Part shown: in pieces, positions 12,395 to 23,112 of the stretch
How the letters are laid out: each line of letters starts with the position of its first letter
Position numbering within the stretch: the stretch's first letter is position 1
Assembly (NCBI GenBank): GCA_942159475.1
Contig: OW804094.1
Span: forward strand, 14,886,132 to 14,950,131
Direction: 5' to 3'
Length of the DNA: 64,000 nt
DNA from: Sthenelais limicola
Taxonomy: Eukaryota > Annelida > Polychaeta > Phyllodocida > Sigalionidae
Notes under the pieces: model-generated
Database searches by the model: none
The model's input: only the letters and a program-made list of their open reading frames with translations
Told to the model about the DNA's origin: nothing
Made by a program: the position numbers and the translations under genes

Positions 12395-12548
12395 ACCATA
12401 ATTTAGAAAACCAATACCAACGTTTATTGTTTTATGTTATTTATCATACCATAACTTAGAAAACCAATACCAACGTTTACTATTGTTTGATGTTATTTAT
12501 CATACCATAACTTAGAAAACCAATACCAACGTTTACTATAGTTTAATG
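12395..12548 (+). repeat. Tandem repeat, about 55-bp unit, nearly three copies
   Basis: The unit begins ACCATAAyTTAGAAAACCAA, continues TACCAACGTTTA and ends in ATGTTATTTATCAT. Starts are at about 12395, 12448 and 12504. The copies are nearly identical, indicating recent duplication. Confidence 0.85.
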
Positions 12549-14272
12549 TTATTTCTCTGTTGGTAAGGGTTTTATTGGCATGCCTTCAGCTGTTTGTATC
12601 GTCATTTCCATTTAAATACACATTCTGGTAATCTTGACCAAAGAAAAAGGATTTCCCGTCGACTTAGCTGAGAATGCAGCTTTGAACCTAAATTGCACTT
12701 AGTGCATTGTCCGAATATTTATGCACAGAAATAATAAAAAGTAATGTACAAGAAATCGTGTGTATTAATTTTATTATTACAAGTGGAATTTAGTCAGAAA
12801 TGATACATCAAATGATCATTCGGTATGAAAGAGTATATAATCGCTTCTCTGAAACCTCATAAGCTTTGATGTATCGTAGTATCTGTCCCTTATACAAGCA
12901 TCAATCTGACATGCATGAATACATTCTGATAATTAAATAAGGCTCTAAAATAGTCTGTCATTTCCAGTGGCAATTTTTCATCAATTGCAAATTAATTCAT
13001 GAAAAAAAAGATACGGTTTCTACATTCCAGGGAAAATAAATTCAGACAGAAAATATACACATAATGAACACTTCGATAACATGTAAAACATGGAATGGGA
13101 GCCCCGGTATTGCAGCCTGCAAAGAAGACACTTAATGAGAAGTAGACTAAGAAAGATCAACACAACAAAAGTGAAAATCTATATATAATGATTCCAAGGC
13201 TTCAATTCCTTCGCAAGTCACAAATTAAGATGCTCTACCGATGATTATATTTTCATGTATTTATACTTGATTTGACATCGCATTTCTCAACTATGCACTT
13301 CACATGTCCATATCCGTAATTTCTGAAAATATACAAAAGGTAACATTTGAAAACATGTGTTCCATTAACGTTCACGTGATTGGCTATACCACAAAAGATA
13401 CAAACAATTCCTCTCCAAACATGAATGACTTTTCCGGCTACAGCCTAACTTGAATTTTATTTTTTAGAAATTTGCTTACCAAATAAATTCCCATGACAAT
13501 GATTTACGCATATGCCGTATTTTAAAAGTGAATAAACTTTTCAGGATTCCAAGTGTGGAAAATTATCAATTTAACCCGGACTTCTACCCCGTTAGCACCG
13601 ATTCACCCTTAGAAAAATTCATTATCCGAGATGACTACGAGCACTACCCAAAAAATCTGCAATTTTAGAACTTAGTTGCCAAAAATGAACTCCCAACTTC
13701 TTAAATCCACTTAAAAATTGTCATTCATTGCAAATATTTCAACTGCCTTTCCAAGTGGCAAATTACTTACCTGAAGAATTACGAAAACAGTTTATAATAA
13801 TGAAGGGTTAGTTGATTTGTTTCTAATACGAGAAGCTTATATCATTAACTCGTTATTAAATGGGAAGGGGGAATTATTGACAGATCTGGACAGGCGTTCC
13901 CAGCCCATCACCTGTACGTAGTTCCTCCTCTTTTGCCTGTGTCTCCAAAACCTTAGTGACAGTTGCGCGTCACATATAGAATCCAGATGAAGTGTAATCT
14001 GAACAAACTGGACGTTATAGTAATCAATTAGACTGTAGTAATGAGGTCTTGTATATTAGATAAACAATGTTACATAACAGAACAGCCTATCTATATCCTT
14101 AATGAAACTTGGAGTCTACATATAGTAATACGATTCCACTTTTAGCCTACCTGATTTAATAAAGGGTTCACTTTTCACGTGCACTAGATTTTTTTATAAG
14201 TAAAAAGGAATTAGAATTTAATCCTTTGCACTTTACTTCTATAGGGATTAAATTATATAGCAATAGACATAA

Positions 14273-17200
14273 TTAATCAGATTCAAGAGCCAATTCACCT
14301 GTGTGTTGTCCATTTTCTCGTCCAGGTATTTGTCCCGACTGGAGTAGTTTGTTCAGCATTTCAACCTCTTCTAACGTGTTTGCGTTGGCAATAGCCGCCT
14401 AAATAAACGAACAAATGAATTGTCACATTAACATGTCTAAATATTTGAAAACATGAGAGGATATGACATATAAATATAAAAATTATAAATATAGTTCGGA
14501 CCATAAGAATTAGTAGTTTTCATAATTATTCGAATTTACAAAAAACCTTTAAATAAGGATGACATTTATCAACTTAAGAGGTGTCGAAATTTATATGATA
14601 TTCTCAAATTATCAGGTCATTTTCCAAAATATTGGAAAATTCTGAATATGTTTTTTTTTTCAAAAAGAAATCCGGTTTTGTACACCTTGATAATCTGACG
14701 CATATATGTAGTTCCCCCATCTAAGTACCCAACTTATTTTCCAAAATATCGGGAAATTCTGAATGTATTTTTATAAAAAATACAAACAAAAAAACTTGAT
14801 AACCTGACGCATATATATACATATAGGTAGTTCTCCCATCTAAGTAGCCGAAGTCCTAAGAACATAACAAGTAATCATTCAGAGACCAGCCATAAGTCAG
14901 GGCACATATTGTATGTGATACTTTGCCTTTTCGATACTCCATTATATCAGAAATGTATATATTTATTGAATAAAAGTTTTATATATATATACCTTAATGG
15001 CTTCCATGTCGTGCTTCTTGGCTTCGACTGCATTGTTTGCAGGGCCGGCAGCAGCTGCGCCGGCTGCACCGGGTCCTGCACCAGCCTTCTTCTCAGGTAA
15101 GCCTGCACCAGGTACAAACGTCCGCGCCCGCTTGCCGATATCCCGAGCCAGTAGCTGGCCACGCTTTCCTTTGAACATCTTTGACGCTGCTTCCCTCTCC
15201 TAATGTTTTATTAGGGAAACATAAGACATTAGACAGAAGATAAATATTGTATTCTAAGCAACGTTTGACTGGACATTTGGATCGGCTGGACAGTTTGTAC
15301 TCTGCATTCAGAGAAGTAAATTGACTACATACAGTATGTAGAATGTGTGATTAGAGATCATCAACATTGCACGATATGATCAGTCTGATTCAGAAGTTAA
15401 ACACTGAATATGCAGATCAGAATATTGTTCTCAGCTATTAGTGCATTATCGACAGTTTAAAGGTAATTCACAATAGTTTGGTTGGTTTTTTTTTATTATA
15501 TTTCAGGCCATTACACATTTAAACATAAAAAGAAATGTCATTTTACTCACCCTTTCTCTCACTTTCTGGAAATCTAATATTCTAACCGATGGGAGCTTGT
15601 GAATAATATATAGTCTGTAGTGTTTCTTTGTGGTGATGGGGTTACGTAATAAACTGCAATATCACAACAAAGAAAGTGTTAAACGTTGCACAGGAACAAA
15701 AATGAGTATTATTTCCTATATTTATATAAATACAACCAAAATCTCATAATTAATGTTGATTATGAATAAGTCCAGCAAATATATATATAATACCTGAGAG
15801 TTTTTAGAGTCTTCACTGTAGAAAGGTTGTCTATGTCACCCAATTCTTGTAAATTGTTGTTGGTAAGAATGATCGAGTCGAGGTGCGGCAAAAACTCCTC
15901 TAAATGTTCTCCAATACGACTGCAAAAAAGTTTAAACAGGAAACCCAATAAAGCATAGAAATACCATTTGATATCGAAATGAACTTAAGGATTCAAATAA
16001 TTTCAATTGGTAAAATATAATCTATTTTAGCATAGTACCGGTACATAATCAGCAGATACATATAAAAAACAATTTAGTATTACGGTACCAAGATTGAGAT
16101 TAAAATATTAATCACGATTACATTATTTGGAGGAAAACAAGTGTCGTACGGAACTATACTTACACCACGCGATTGTTGTTGAACATGAGGCACTTTAACC
16201 GTCTTAAAAGAGGGAATCCATCTACTTTCCTTATTTCGTTGTCTGACATGTCAATTGTGTCGAATTGATCCTGTAAGGGGGATATTAATAGATATATTGA
16301 TGTTGTGATCGTGTGAATATCTATAATATTGTTCATCATATCAATTTAATTTACAATCAAATTTTATTTTCCCGGTGTTGGTTGAAATTGAAATGAGATC
16401 TGTTTACGGATAATGTTAAGTTCTGGTACACTCCCCTAACTCATTACACATGACAAAATGCAGAATGGGAAGCCCATTTCAGTGAAGTAGTTGTCCACAG
16501 ACAGGGATAATATTAATTATATGAAAATATTGATATGTGTAACTATATTCTATAAACTATGTAACAAATTGCTGATATTTGCCAATTATAAGTTGGTAGT
16601 GAAATAGGTAAATGGTGCTCCAGTAATGCCATGATGCCATAGTAATGGCAGTATAGGACTGCTTAGTCTGCTAGAAAATGATAATTGATAGGCATTGCAA
16701 CGAAGCATACCAAATGACAAACTGTCAGTAAATGAATCAAATATACTCACCAATGTGGCACCCATATTTTCAATAACTGGTATTTTATAACCTGAAATTC
16801 GAGGAAAAAATGCCATTATATTATTTAATTAATCATCATCCGGAATGCTTGAAGCTGCCGTACCTTGGCTTGGTATTAAATTAACTACTCTTACTGGCTA
16901 CCATTATTCTAGTATAATCTGTAGACTCTAAATTGACTTTAAGTTTAAAGTTTTGAGTTGAAACAAGAATACTGTGAACTCGGTGAACTGAAGCCGTGAA
17001 GGCTGAAGCCAAGCCCTCAGGCCCAAGGGTTGTCGGAAAAAGTAAATCAATGCCAACTGAGACAATCACAAGTACCAAATCCTTAGAACCATACGTTTAT
17101 TAGGTTGTCTCCGAGACGACAAGTGAAATTAGAAAGTATCAAAATTAATCCAATAGTCAATACTTTAGCGTGTGTAGTGTCAAGTGAGTTACCTCTCAAA

Positions 17201-17274
17201 TCCAGTTCGCGGTCCCGTACTGGATTGGTGTATTGGGCACATTGTTCGATGAGGTCCGGTGTTAATTTGACCAT
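14273..17274 (-). CDS. SNRPA1: U2 small nuclear ribonucleoprotein A' (SNRPA1), complete
   Basis: Seven minus-strand exons in frame: 17193-17274, 16751-16791, 16164-16270, 15794-15919, 15551-15653, 14993-15199 and 14273-14398, giving about 263 residues (human about 255). The start MVKLTPDLIEQCAQYTN and the following VRDRELDLRGYKIPVIEN are hallmarks of U2A'. Leucine-rich repeats follow (DGFPLLRRLKCL, LTNNNLQELGD), then the cap region RILDFQKV and the tail MFKGKRGQLLARDIGKRART. U2A' binds stem-loop IV of U2 snRNA together with U2B'' and acts in branch-site recognition in the nucleus. The upstream in-frame Met at 17292 is not used because MVKLT is the conserved start. The last exon reads through a potential GTGAAT donor to a stop, ending GELALESD; an alternative final exon cannot be excluded. 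An Ala/Gly/Pro-rich insertion lies near residues 185-205. Confidence 0.92.
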
Positions 17275-17813
17275 GATTATTTGATTTCTCAAACAATAAA
17301 TAACAATTTAACGATACTTAAACCTCCCTTTTAGAGTCTTGACAAATTCAGAGATGGATTCAAGGGCTACTACACCCTGAATTCTACTATTTTGGTCAAA
17401 ACGCTGTGTTTTCGTCCTTTCAGCGTGGTTTCTAACTTCCGCCGGCAACCTGCGCCGAGTTCACTGCGCAAGTAGCTTGTGACAAAACACTCAACAATTT
17501 TATAGGGTGCGCTACTGCCGGTGCATTCAGAAGTGCTTTCGGTACTTGGCTCGGCTGACTCATTGATTGAGTCTCCTTATGTGGCATACACCCCGCATTA
17601 TTATTATTTTTTTTATAATATTTTGGTATAATTATAAAATTATAAGAATTTACGATTATTACATAATTATTACATTTTACGATTAAAACATGATGATTTT
17701 GGGAAATTTAATTTCATCGATTTGTTCCTTTATTATGGTGCTATTAATCTACAAAAACCAAATTGAAAATATGTCAAATGGCGACAATATATATCGTGAA
17801 TGGCGACTTAAAA

Positions 17814-18176
17814 TCGACTGACCCAGTATGAATACACATATATATTCACTAGTGTGTATTGACTGACCCAGCATGAATACACACATATATTCACTAGTGT
17901 GTATTGACTGACCCAGCATGAATACACACATTTATTGATAATTCACTAGTGTGTATTGACTGACCCAGCATGAATATACACATATATTCACTAGTGTGTA
18001 TTGACTGACCCCCCAGCATGAATACACGTACATATTCACTAGTGTGTATATTGACTGACCTAGCATGAATACACATATATTCACTATAGTGTGTATTGAC
18101 TGACCTAGCATGAATACACATATATTCACTAGTGTGTATTGACTGACCCAGAATGAATACACACATATTCACATAT
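17814..18176. repeat. Satellite array, about 46-bp unit, eight copies
   Basis: Units follow the pattern GACTGACCCAGCATGAATAC, ACACATATATTCACTA, GTGTGTATT, with copies starting about every 44-50 bp. Each unit contains AATACACA and its complement TGTGTATT about 14 nt apart, so every repeat can fold into a hairpin. The minus strand is open in several frames (reading CVFMLGQSIHTSEYM), but this follows from the unit structure and is not a gene. Confidence 0.9.
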
Positions 18177-18182
18177 ATCTGT

Positions 18183-18345
18183 CCAAACCGGGACCCAAAC
18201 GTCCAAAGGCCTGGGCCCAAACGTCCAAGGCCCAGCGGGGCCCAAACGTCCAAGCCCGGGGCCCAAACGTCTTTTAGCTTGGGCCCAAACGTCCAAGGCT
18301 GGGGCCCAATGATCCGGGCCCAATGATCCTGGGGCCTAAACGTCC
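18183..18345. repeat. GC-rich tandem block of CCCAAACGTCC units
   Basis: Directly after the AT-rich satellite comes a compositionally opposite array built on GGGCCCAAACGTCCAAGGCC with at least six imperfect copies, ending in two ATGATCC variants. Unit spacing is irregular (about 18-30 bp). Nothing similar occurs elsewhere in the window. Confidence 0.8.
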
Positions 18346-18388
18346 CGTGAAACATGACCACAATAAATATATGAATAAATACATTTTT

Positions 18389-18487
18389 TTTTTACATTTT
18401 TACCAGGATTAGATCACCGCAAAGGTGGTCTTCCTCTAGTACCGCACCGACCCAGTGCTTCAGACCACTCGGCCACCCCACATCCCT
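18389..18487 (-). mobile_element. tRNA-Leu-derived SINE, internally deleted copy
   Basis: The minus strand reads GGGGTGGCCGAGTGGTCT (tRNA-Leu-like A box), then CACTGGGTCGGT, and jumps to TACTAGAGGAAGACCACC and CCTGGTAAAAATGTAAAAA. Compared with the fuller copy at 22209-22378, the B box and the region after it are missing. Confidence 0.75.
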
Positions 18488-20424
18488 AAATTCCTTTGTG
18501 ATCATTTGAAACCTAAAGACATGAGAACTGCAACACTAAGTAGAGTGAGGCAAATATAATTATATAGACCTTCTTTTCATACATACTTAATTTTTTTCGA
18601 AAAAAATGGGGGTTTTCCCCCCAATTTTCTAAATATTCGTTATGGTTAAAATATCGTAAAATATTAGTGTCCTTCACAAATTAGTTGTGGTTCATTACCA
18701 CCACTCCTGTGTGGCGCTGCAGTCAGACCACTGGACGAAATGTGACCCCCGCGCTTTTTTGGAAAAAAAGCCAAAGGCTTATACGAAATCTAAGGTCCGT
18801 CACGCCGCCATTAAAGGTCGAACCTTACATCTAACGCTCCCCTACCTGCTGCCTTAAAACTCGACTTTTCATCATAGGTTGAACCTCTTAAAGTACTCTC
18901 AAAAGATGGCTTGCAAAAATTAGATACGAGTGTTATTGAAAACATTTTTGATTTGAGCGATAATTAAAAAGTTCTCGCTAACCGCGTACTTGAAGCGGAG
19001 CCGGAGAATTCAAAATGGCCGCCAAAACAGAAGGTTGATGGAAGAAAGAGCAACTGCAACTCTAAGCCAATCAGATCATCAGATGCGATCACGTGACCAT
19101 GCGCGCAATGACGTCACATATAGCGGCAGGTCGGGGAAGCCCTCCGATCAGAAAAACAAAGCTCATATGCTTTTTTGCAGGTAGAAACTCCGGGATTATA
19201 ATTTATTCCATTAAAAAGCTAACGAAATAGAGAATCTAATCCTAAAATCTAAACGCCTGCAGGCGTCTTATGGTGTTCCATATAGACGTCTGCAGGCCTC
19301 GTCAAGCAAAAAAAACATTGAGTTCAGACAACCCTTGTTGTACATTCGGGGGGAACCCCCGCTGCTATGACGTCATACGGCCGGTCCCCTGGCTCTGCAG
19401 TCACCGAAACGATATAACAAATACAGAGAGATGAAAATAATCTTCTAACAGATTTCTAACCAGCCAAGCAGTTAACGTACACGAATTCTCGCGCGGATAC
19501 TCCCCTGGACGGGCACTTTCCCTTTGACCCTATACCTTCAACATAGTGCCCAACCTTCTCAACCCTTTTGTTCCAACTTTTTTAAAGCTATGTCCAACGC
19601 ACTGGGCAGGATTATAGAATCATATGTTTAGAGTAATCATGCCAGGTAAGAGGTCGATGGGCCCGCTAGATTATAGAATATGCTAAGTTTTGTCAGAGTG
19701 TTTCTACAAGAAACAGGTACGCACGGGGACACACGCACAGGCAGCGGCCAGTTCTAGTGATATTGACGGGTCAGTGAGTGGGAGTGGTAGGGTCCCGTGG
19801 GCACTTGTAAGGGGAGCATTTCTGCCCGCATTAGGGGGCGCTTTCGACTTGTTCTCCAAGTGCACCTAGTGTCCCACGGGAGGAAGCAGAACGTGCGCTG
19901 GTGACGCCGCTGGTGTCCCTGGTGCTACCCCACCTCGCACCGCCGGGAGCTTTGGGGAGGTTACTCACGCAGGCGCACTGCTGTCTCCACAAGCGCCTTC
20001 GGTATTGTCATGATATTTGAACTCATGATATGAATGAAAACTTTAATTTTGGTACCCCGAAAATTCAAAACCCACACAATTCATCTATTTCTGGTTCAAT
20101 TTGATGGAAATGATTGTTGGAGAAGGATGATAACAAATCTCAGAAGTCTTCCAGTTCCCCAGGTGGCTCCCGATGACTCAAAAGTGTGTTCGGCTTAGGG
20201 AAGATCGCACATGCGCATTTCCTCCACTTTTTATATTTCCTGTTCACTAGGTGTTGGTCGTGGGGAAGAAGTCGAAAGCGCCTAGGGTGAGGCTCTAATG
20301 AGTTGCACATGCGCAAAATGATTCAGAGCTGTCCCGCAGTTACTGACTGCGGAATATGTAAAGTCTCCTATTGTATCAAAAGAGGTTGCTCATCATGTAA
20401 AATTCGCCCCAACGGTAGAATTGA

Positions 20425-21605
20425 CCATATATATATATATTAAATATTAAATATATATATATTAAATATTAGTGAGCGTAAACGGCAAAACATCCAAATG
20501 GACACCAGTCACTAGCGGAGTTCCCCAAGGCTCGGTACTTGGACCCGTCTTATTCTGTCTATTTGTGAATGACTGTCCCAAGGTCACGGACTGCAGCGTA
20601 GAGATGTATGCTGACGACACCAAGCTTCACTCTATCATTGACAACACATCCAACATACAACAGGACCTCAACAACATCCAGGACTGGGCATACAAGATGC
20701 AGATGCGCTTCCATCCTGACAAATGTAAAGTGCTACACCTAGGTTACAACAACCCAAATCACAGCTACACCATGTTGAATGGGAAGGAAGAACAGCAAGA
20801 ATTGGAGACTACAACGGAAGAAAAAGATCTGGGGGTCACAGTAGATGATAGACTAACCTTTGCAACCCATGTACAGAACATTGTCCAGAAAGCTAACCGG
20901 GTACTAGGTGCCCTGCGGAGGACGTTCAACTTCATGGACCCAACCATGTTCCTACAACTCTACAAAAGTCTGGTGCGTCCCCACCTCGAATATGCATCCT
21001 GTGTATGGTCGCCAGCCTATAAATACCTCAGCGACATGATTGAGAACGTACAGCGCAGGGCCACCAAACTGGTACCACAACTGCGTGAACTCCCCTACGA
21101 GGAACGACTCCGCCGACTCAACCTTCCAACGCTTCTTTACCGTAGAAGACGGGCTGATCTTATCCAGGCATTTAAGATAATTAACAACATCGATCAGCTA
21201 AAACAAGACACGGACTGCAAGGTCTGCGAGTCTAGGCAGATGTTCGAGTTGTCCTATGCCAGGAATACTAGGGGCCACAACAAAAAAATTCAAGTCCAAC
21301 ATGCCGTTGGGCACCGCTCACGCTTCTTTGCGACAAGAGTGACACCTGCCTGGAACCAGCTAAGCCAGTTAGCCGTCAACTCCTCAACTGTACTACAGTT
21401 CAAAATAAATCTCAGCCGTTGCCCAACCGAAAAATCACTCCTATACATCCACTAAATTCTATACCGCCTAAAACTAAACTAATTAACCCGCGAAACCCAC
21501 CATGCGCACACACAAATTAACGTTTAGCGTCTCATTATCCTTAAGGGATATATATTGACGGATACAGGTGAGATTACAGGTGAGATATATATCCATATAT
21601 TATAA
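20425..21605 (+). mobile_element. 5'-truncated CR1-like LINE insertion with short tandem 3' end
   Basis: Extends from the AT-rich junction before the RT frame, through the frame ending at 21455, to about 21600. There the 3' end shows two copies of ACAGGTGAGAT in tandem. CR1-group elements typically end in short direct repeats rather than poly(A). Exact boundaries and the target duplication are obscured by flanking TA repeats. Confidence 0.6.
20472..21455 (+). CDS. Reverse transcriptase fragment of a 5'-truncated CR1-like LINE
   Basis: An uninterrupted 327-codon frame starts inside the RT domain. Motifs in order: GVPQGSVLGPVLFCLFVND (RT block 4), MYADDTKLHS (catalytic YADD), EEKDLGVTVDDRLTF, then the C-terminal region YKSLVRPHLEYASCVWSP, RRLNLPTLLYRRRRADLI and TRVTPAWNQL. 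This order is typical of CR1/L2-group non-LTR retrotransposons. The first codon is only where the frame opens; N-terminal RT blocks, endonuclease and ORF1 are missing, as in usual 5'-truncated insertions. The 5' junction abuts an AT microsatellite (20430-20471). The lack of stops implies a fairly recent insertion. Confidence 0.85.
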   Translation: MSVNGKTSKWTPVTSGVPQGSVLGPVLFCLFVNDCPKVTDCSVEMYADDTKLHSIIDNTSNIQQDLNNIQDWAYKMQMRFHPDKCKVLHLGYNNPNHSYTMLNGKEEQQELETTTEEKDLGVTVDDRLTFATHVQNIVQKANRVLGALRRTFNFMDPTMFLQLYKSLVRPHLEYASCVWSPAYKYLSDMIENVQRRATKLVPQLRELPYEERLRRLNLPTLLYRRRRADLIQAFKIINNIDQLKQDTDCKVCESRQMFELSYARNTRGHNKKIQVQHAVGHRSRFFATRVTPAWNQLSQLAVNSSTVLQFKINLSRCPTEKSLLYIH

Positions 21606-22208
21606 TGTGGATTACCCACTATCACAATAGTTGTTGACCCCACTCTCTTGGAGGAGAATTTTCATTGATGGTTCAAGGCATTGTCTGTCTCAGAATAACA
21701 CTGCATTGAAATGTGCAAGAATAGCATTCCTTGACCATAATTCGAGATTGAATAAATATTAATTTGAGATTGATTAAATATTAATGTGAGTTGTAGTTAG
21801 AAGAACGAAATTCGAAGTAGTAGAGTGTTGATAGAATCCAAGTAGTATTAGAAATGTAATTAATATAACTTAAGAGAGAGTTTAACAATCGAGTAGATAT
21901 TTTCTTATTATTCATGTTATGAAGAATGTTTTGAGGCAGCGCGATAATAGTAATAATACATTAACTATGCTGACATGCGTCTTTTGTAACACTGTAAATG
22001 TTTGGCCTGAAATGTAATGGAAAAAAAGTAGTCAAAATTTATGCCGACTTCCCAGAAAACACTTCCAGGCCCCAGGGTGCAGTATAGCTCCACACTCCAA
22101 AGACATCACCATAAAGCTATGTGACTAGGCTTATGTAAAGCAAGAGTTAATAAAATGCGCTTGAATTTTGACGCTTATTTTAACAACCATTAATCAAAGG
22201 TGGGGATA

Positions 22209-22378
22209 TATGGGGTGGCCGAGTGGTCTAAAGCACTGAGTCAGTTCATTGGCATCAATTGCATGTTATGGGTTCGAACCCAGGTGTGGCTACAATTTCA
22301 CTTCCTCCCCCAGGTACTAGAGGAAGACCACCATATGGAGGGGATCTAGTCCTGGTAAAAAATGTAAAAAAAAAAGGC
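22209..22378 (+). mobile_element. tRNA-Leu-derived SINE, fullest copy
   Basis: The head TGGGGTGGCCGAGTGGTC TAAAGCACTGAG resembles the tRNA-Leu 5' half with its A box. The B box GGTTCGAACCC is at about 22270, then comes GTGTGGCTACAATTTCAC and a tail CCTGGTAAAAAATG ending in an A-rich run. Related copies are at 18389-18487 (minus), 33305-33450 and 39867-39960. Confidence 0.8.
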
Positions 22379-22965
22379 AAAATCATTGAGCTGAAAATAG
22401 TTCTCGTTTTTAGCTCCAGTAAATACCAGCAGGGAATATAGTATGAAATTGTACTTCAAATCTAACTTTAACTTAACTTTTAATATTTATCTCGTTCTTG
22501 TCAGCTTTTAAATAATTATAATTAAAAATAAAAATATTCAATGTCTTCTTAGAATAGTCTAATAAGCAGTTTTGTAAACTCATGTGAGATGTTCTCCTTT
22601 GACGATCAAGCTGAATGTCTTAGTGACATGTCAAAGCAAAGGTGTTCAGGGTACTATTTCAGGTGTTCAGGGTAACTGGCAGTACTGCCTTCTCCTGCTA
22701 CATATATATCAAATGCCTTGTCTAAAAATGTGCATGAAATTATTGTAGCCTAATGCTAATATAGGAAAGGAAAACAAATCCCATCTATTTCTACTCGCAC
22801 CCACTTTCCATTGTGCATTGTCGAATATTCCCCCCCACTAATTACTGCTACAAACACTATTGCGCTCACAAGACTACAATCTAAAGCTCAGAGCTCGGGC
22901 GGGAAATCCACCTGCCTGGCATACCCTGGTGGCGAGAAAACGCAGCACAAAAATCTATTCCGAGA

Positions 22966-22975
22966 TTTCGCGAGA
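22966..22975. promoter_or_regulatory. TCTCGCGAGA-like promoter motif upstream of YTHDC1
   Basis: TTTCGCGAGA lies about 140 bp before the YTHDC1 start in a locally GC-richer stretch (22870-23000). It differs by one base from the TCTCGCGAGA element that marks many animal housekeeping promoters (bound by BANP in vertebrates). Its function here is inferred. Confidence 0.35.
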
Positions 22976-23112
22976 GTTGGTTTAATTAGGCCGACATCCA
23001 TTGAATCTTTTGTTTTCTCGTAGAAACCGCTCTAGTTTGTTGCTTTTGCATTTTTTTCGTCTATCCTTCGGGTATTCTGAGCAGATATCAATAGTGCCCC
23101 GTACACGTTGAT

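Larger units (their letters stand above)
10554..14272. other. Convergent intergenic region and 3' UTRs between NEK8 and SNRPA1
   Basis: No coding exon is recognisable. It holds the stem-loop at 10871, repeat copy C, the tandem repeat at 12395 and a motif GTTCAAGCCCACCCAT present at about 10422 and 12246. The remaining AT-rich sequence probably includes the 3' UTRs of both convergent genes; several AATAAA-type hexamers occur on each strand but none can be assigned. Confidence 0.5.
17275..23112. other. Divergent intergenic region between SNRPA1 and YTHDC1
   Basis: Divergent promoters are expected at the two edges. The interior holds the 46-bp satellite, the GC-rich tandem block, two SINE copies and the truncated LINE. 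From 18500 to 20460 there is moderately GC-rich unassigned sequence, including a 14-bp inverted pair (GGCGCTTTCGACTT at about 19838, its complement at about 20266) and a CGCCTGCAGGCG palindrome near 19252. No cellular exon is recognisable. Confidence 0.6.

Noticed and set aside
14947..15203. Ala-rich plus-strand frames across the SNRPA1 exon at 14993-15199
   Set aside because: Antisense shadows of the Gly/Ala/Pro-rich insertion in U2A'.
17814..18176. CRISPR-like array (regular repeats)
   Set aside because: There are no unique spacers; the units are contiguous satellite copies in an animal genome.
17894..18361. 155-codon minus-strand frame
   Set aside because: The reading is a translation of the satellite and the GC-rich tandem block. 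The unit length keeps the frame open, and residues repeat exactly with the DNA unit.
22209..22290. Functional tRNA-Leu gene
   Set aside because: The A and B boxes are present but the cloverleaf arms do not pair and there is a SINE body and tail, so it is a tRNA-derived SINE.
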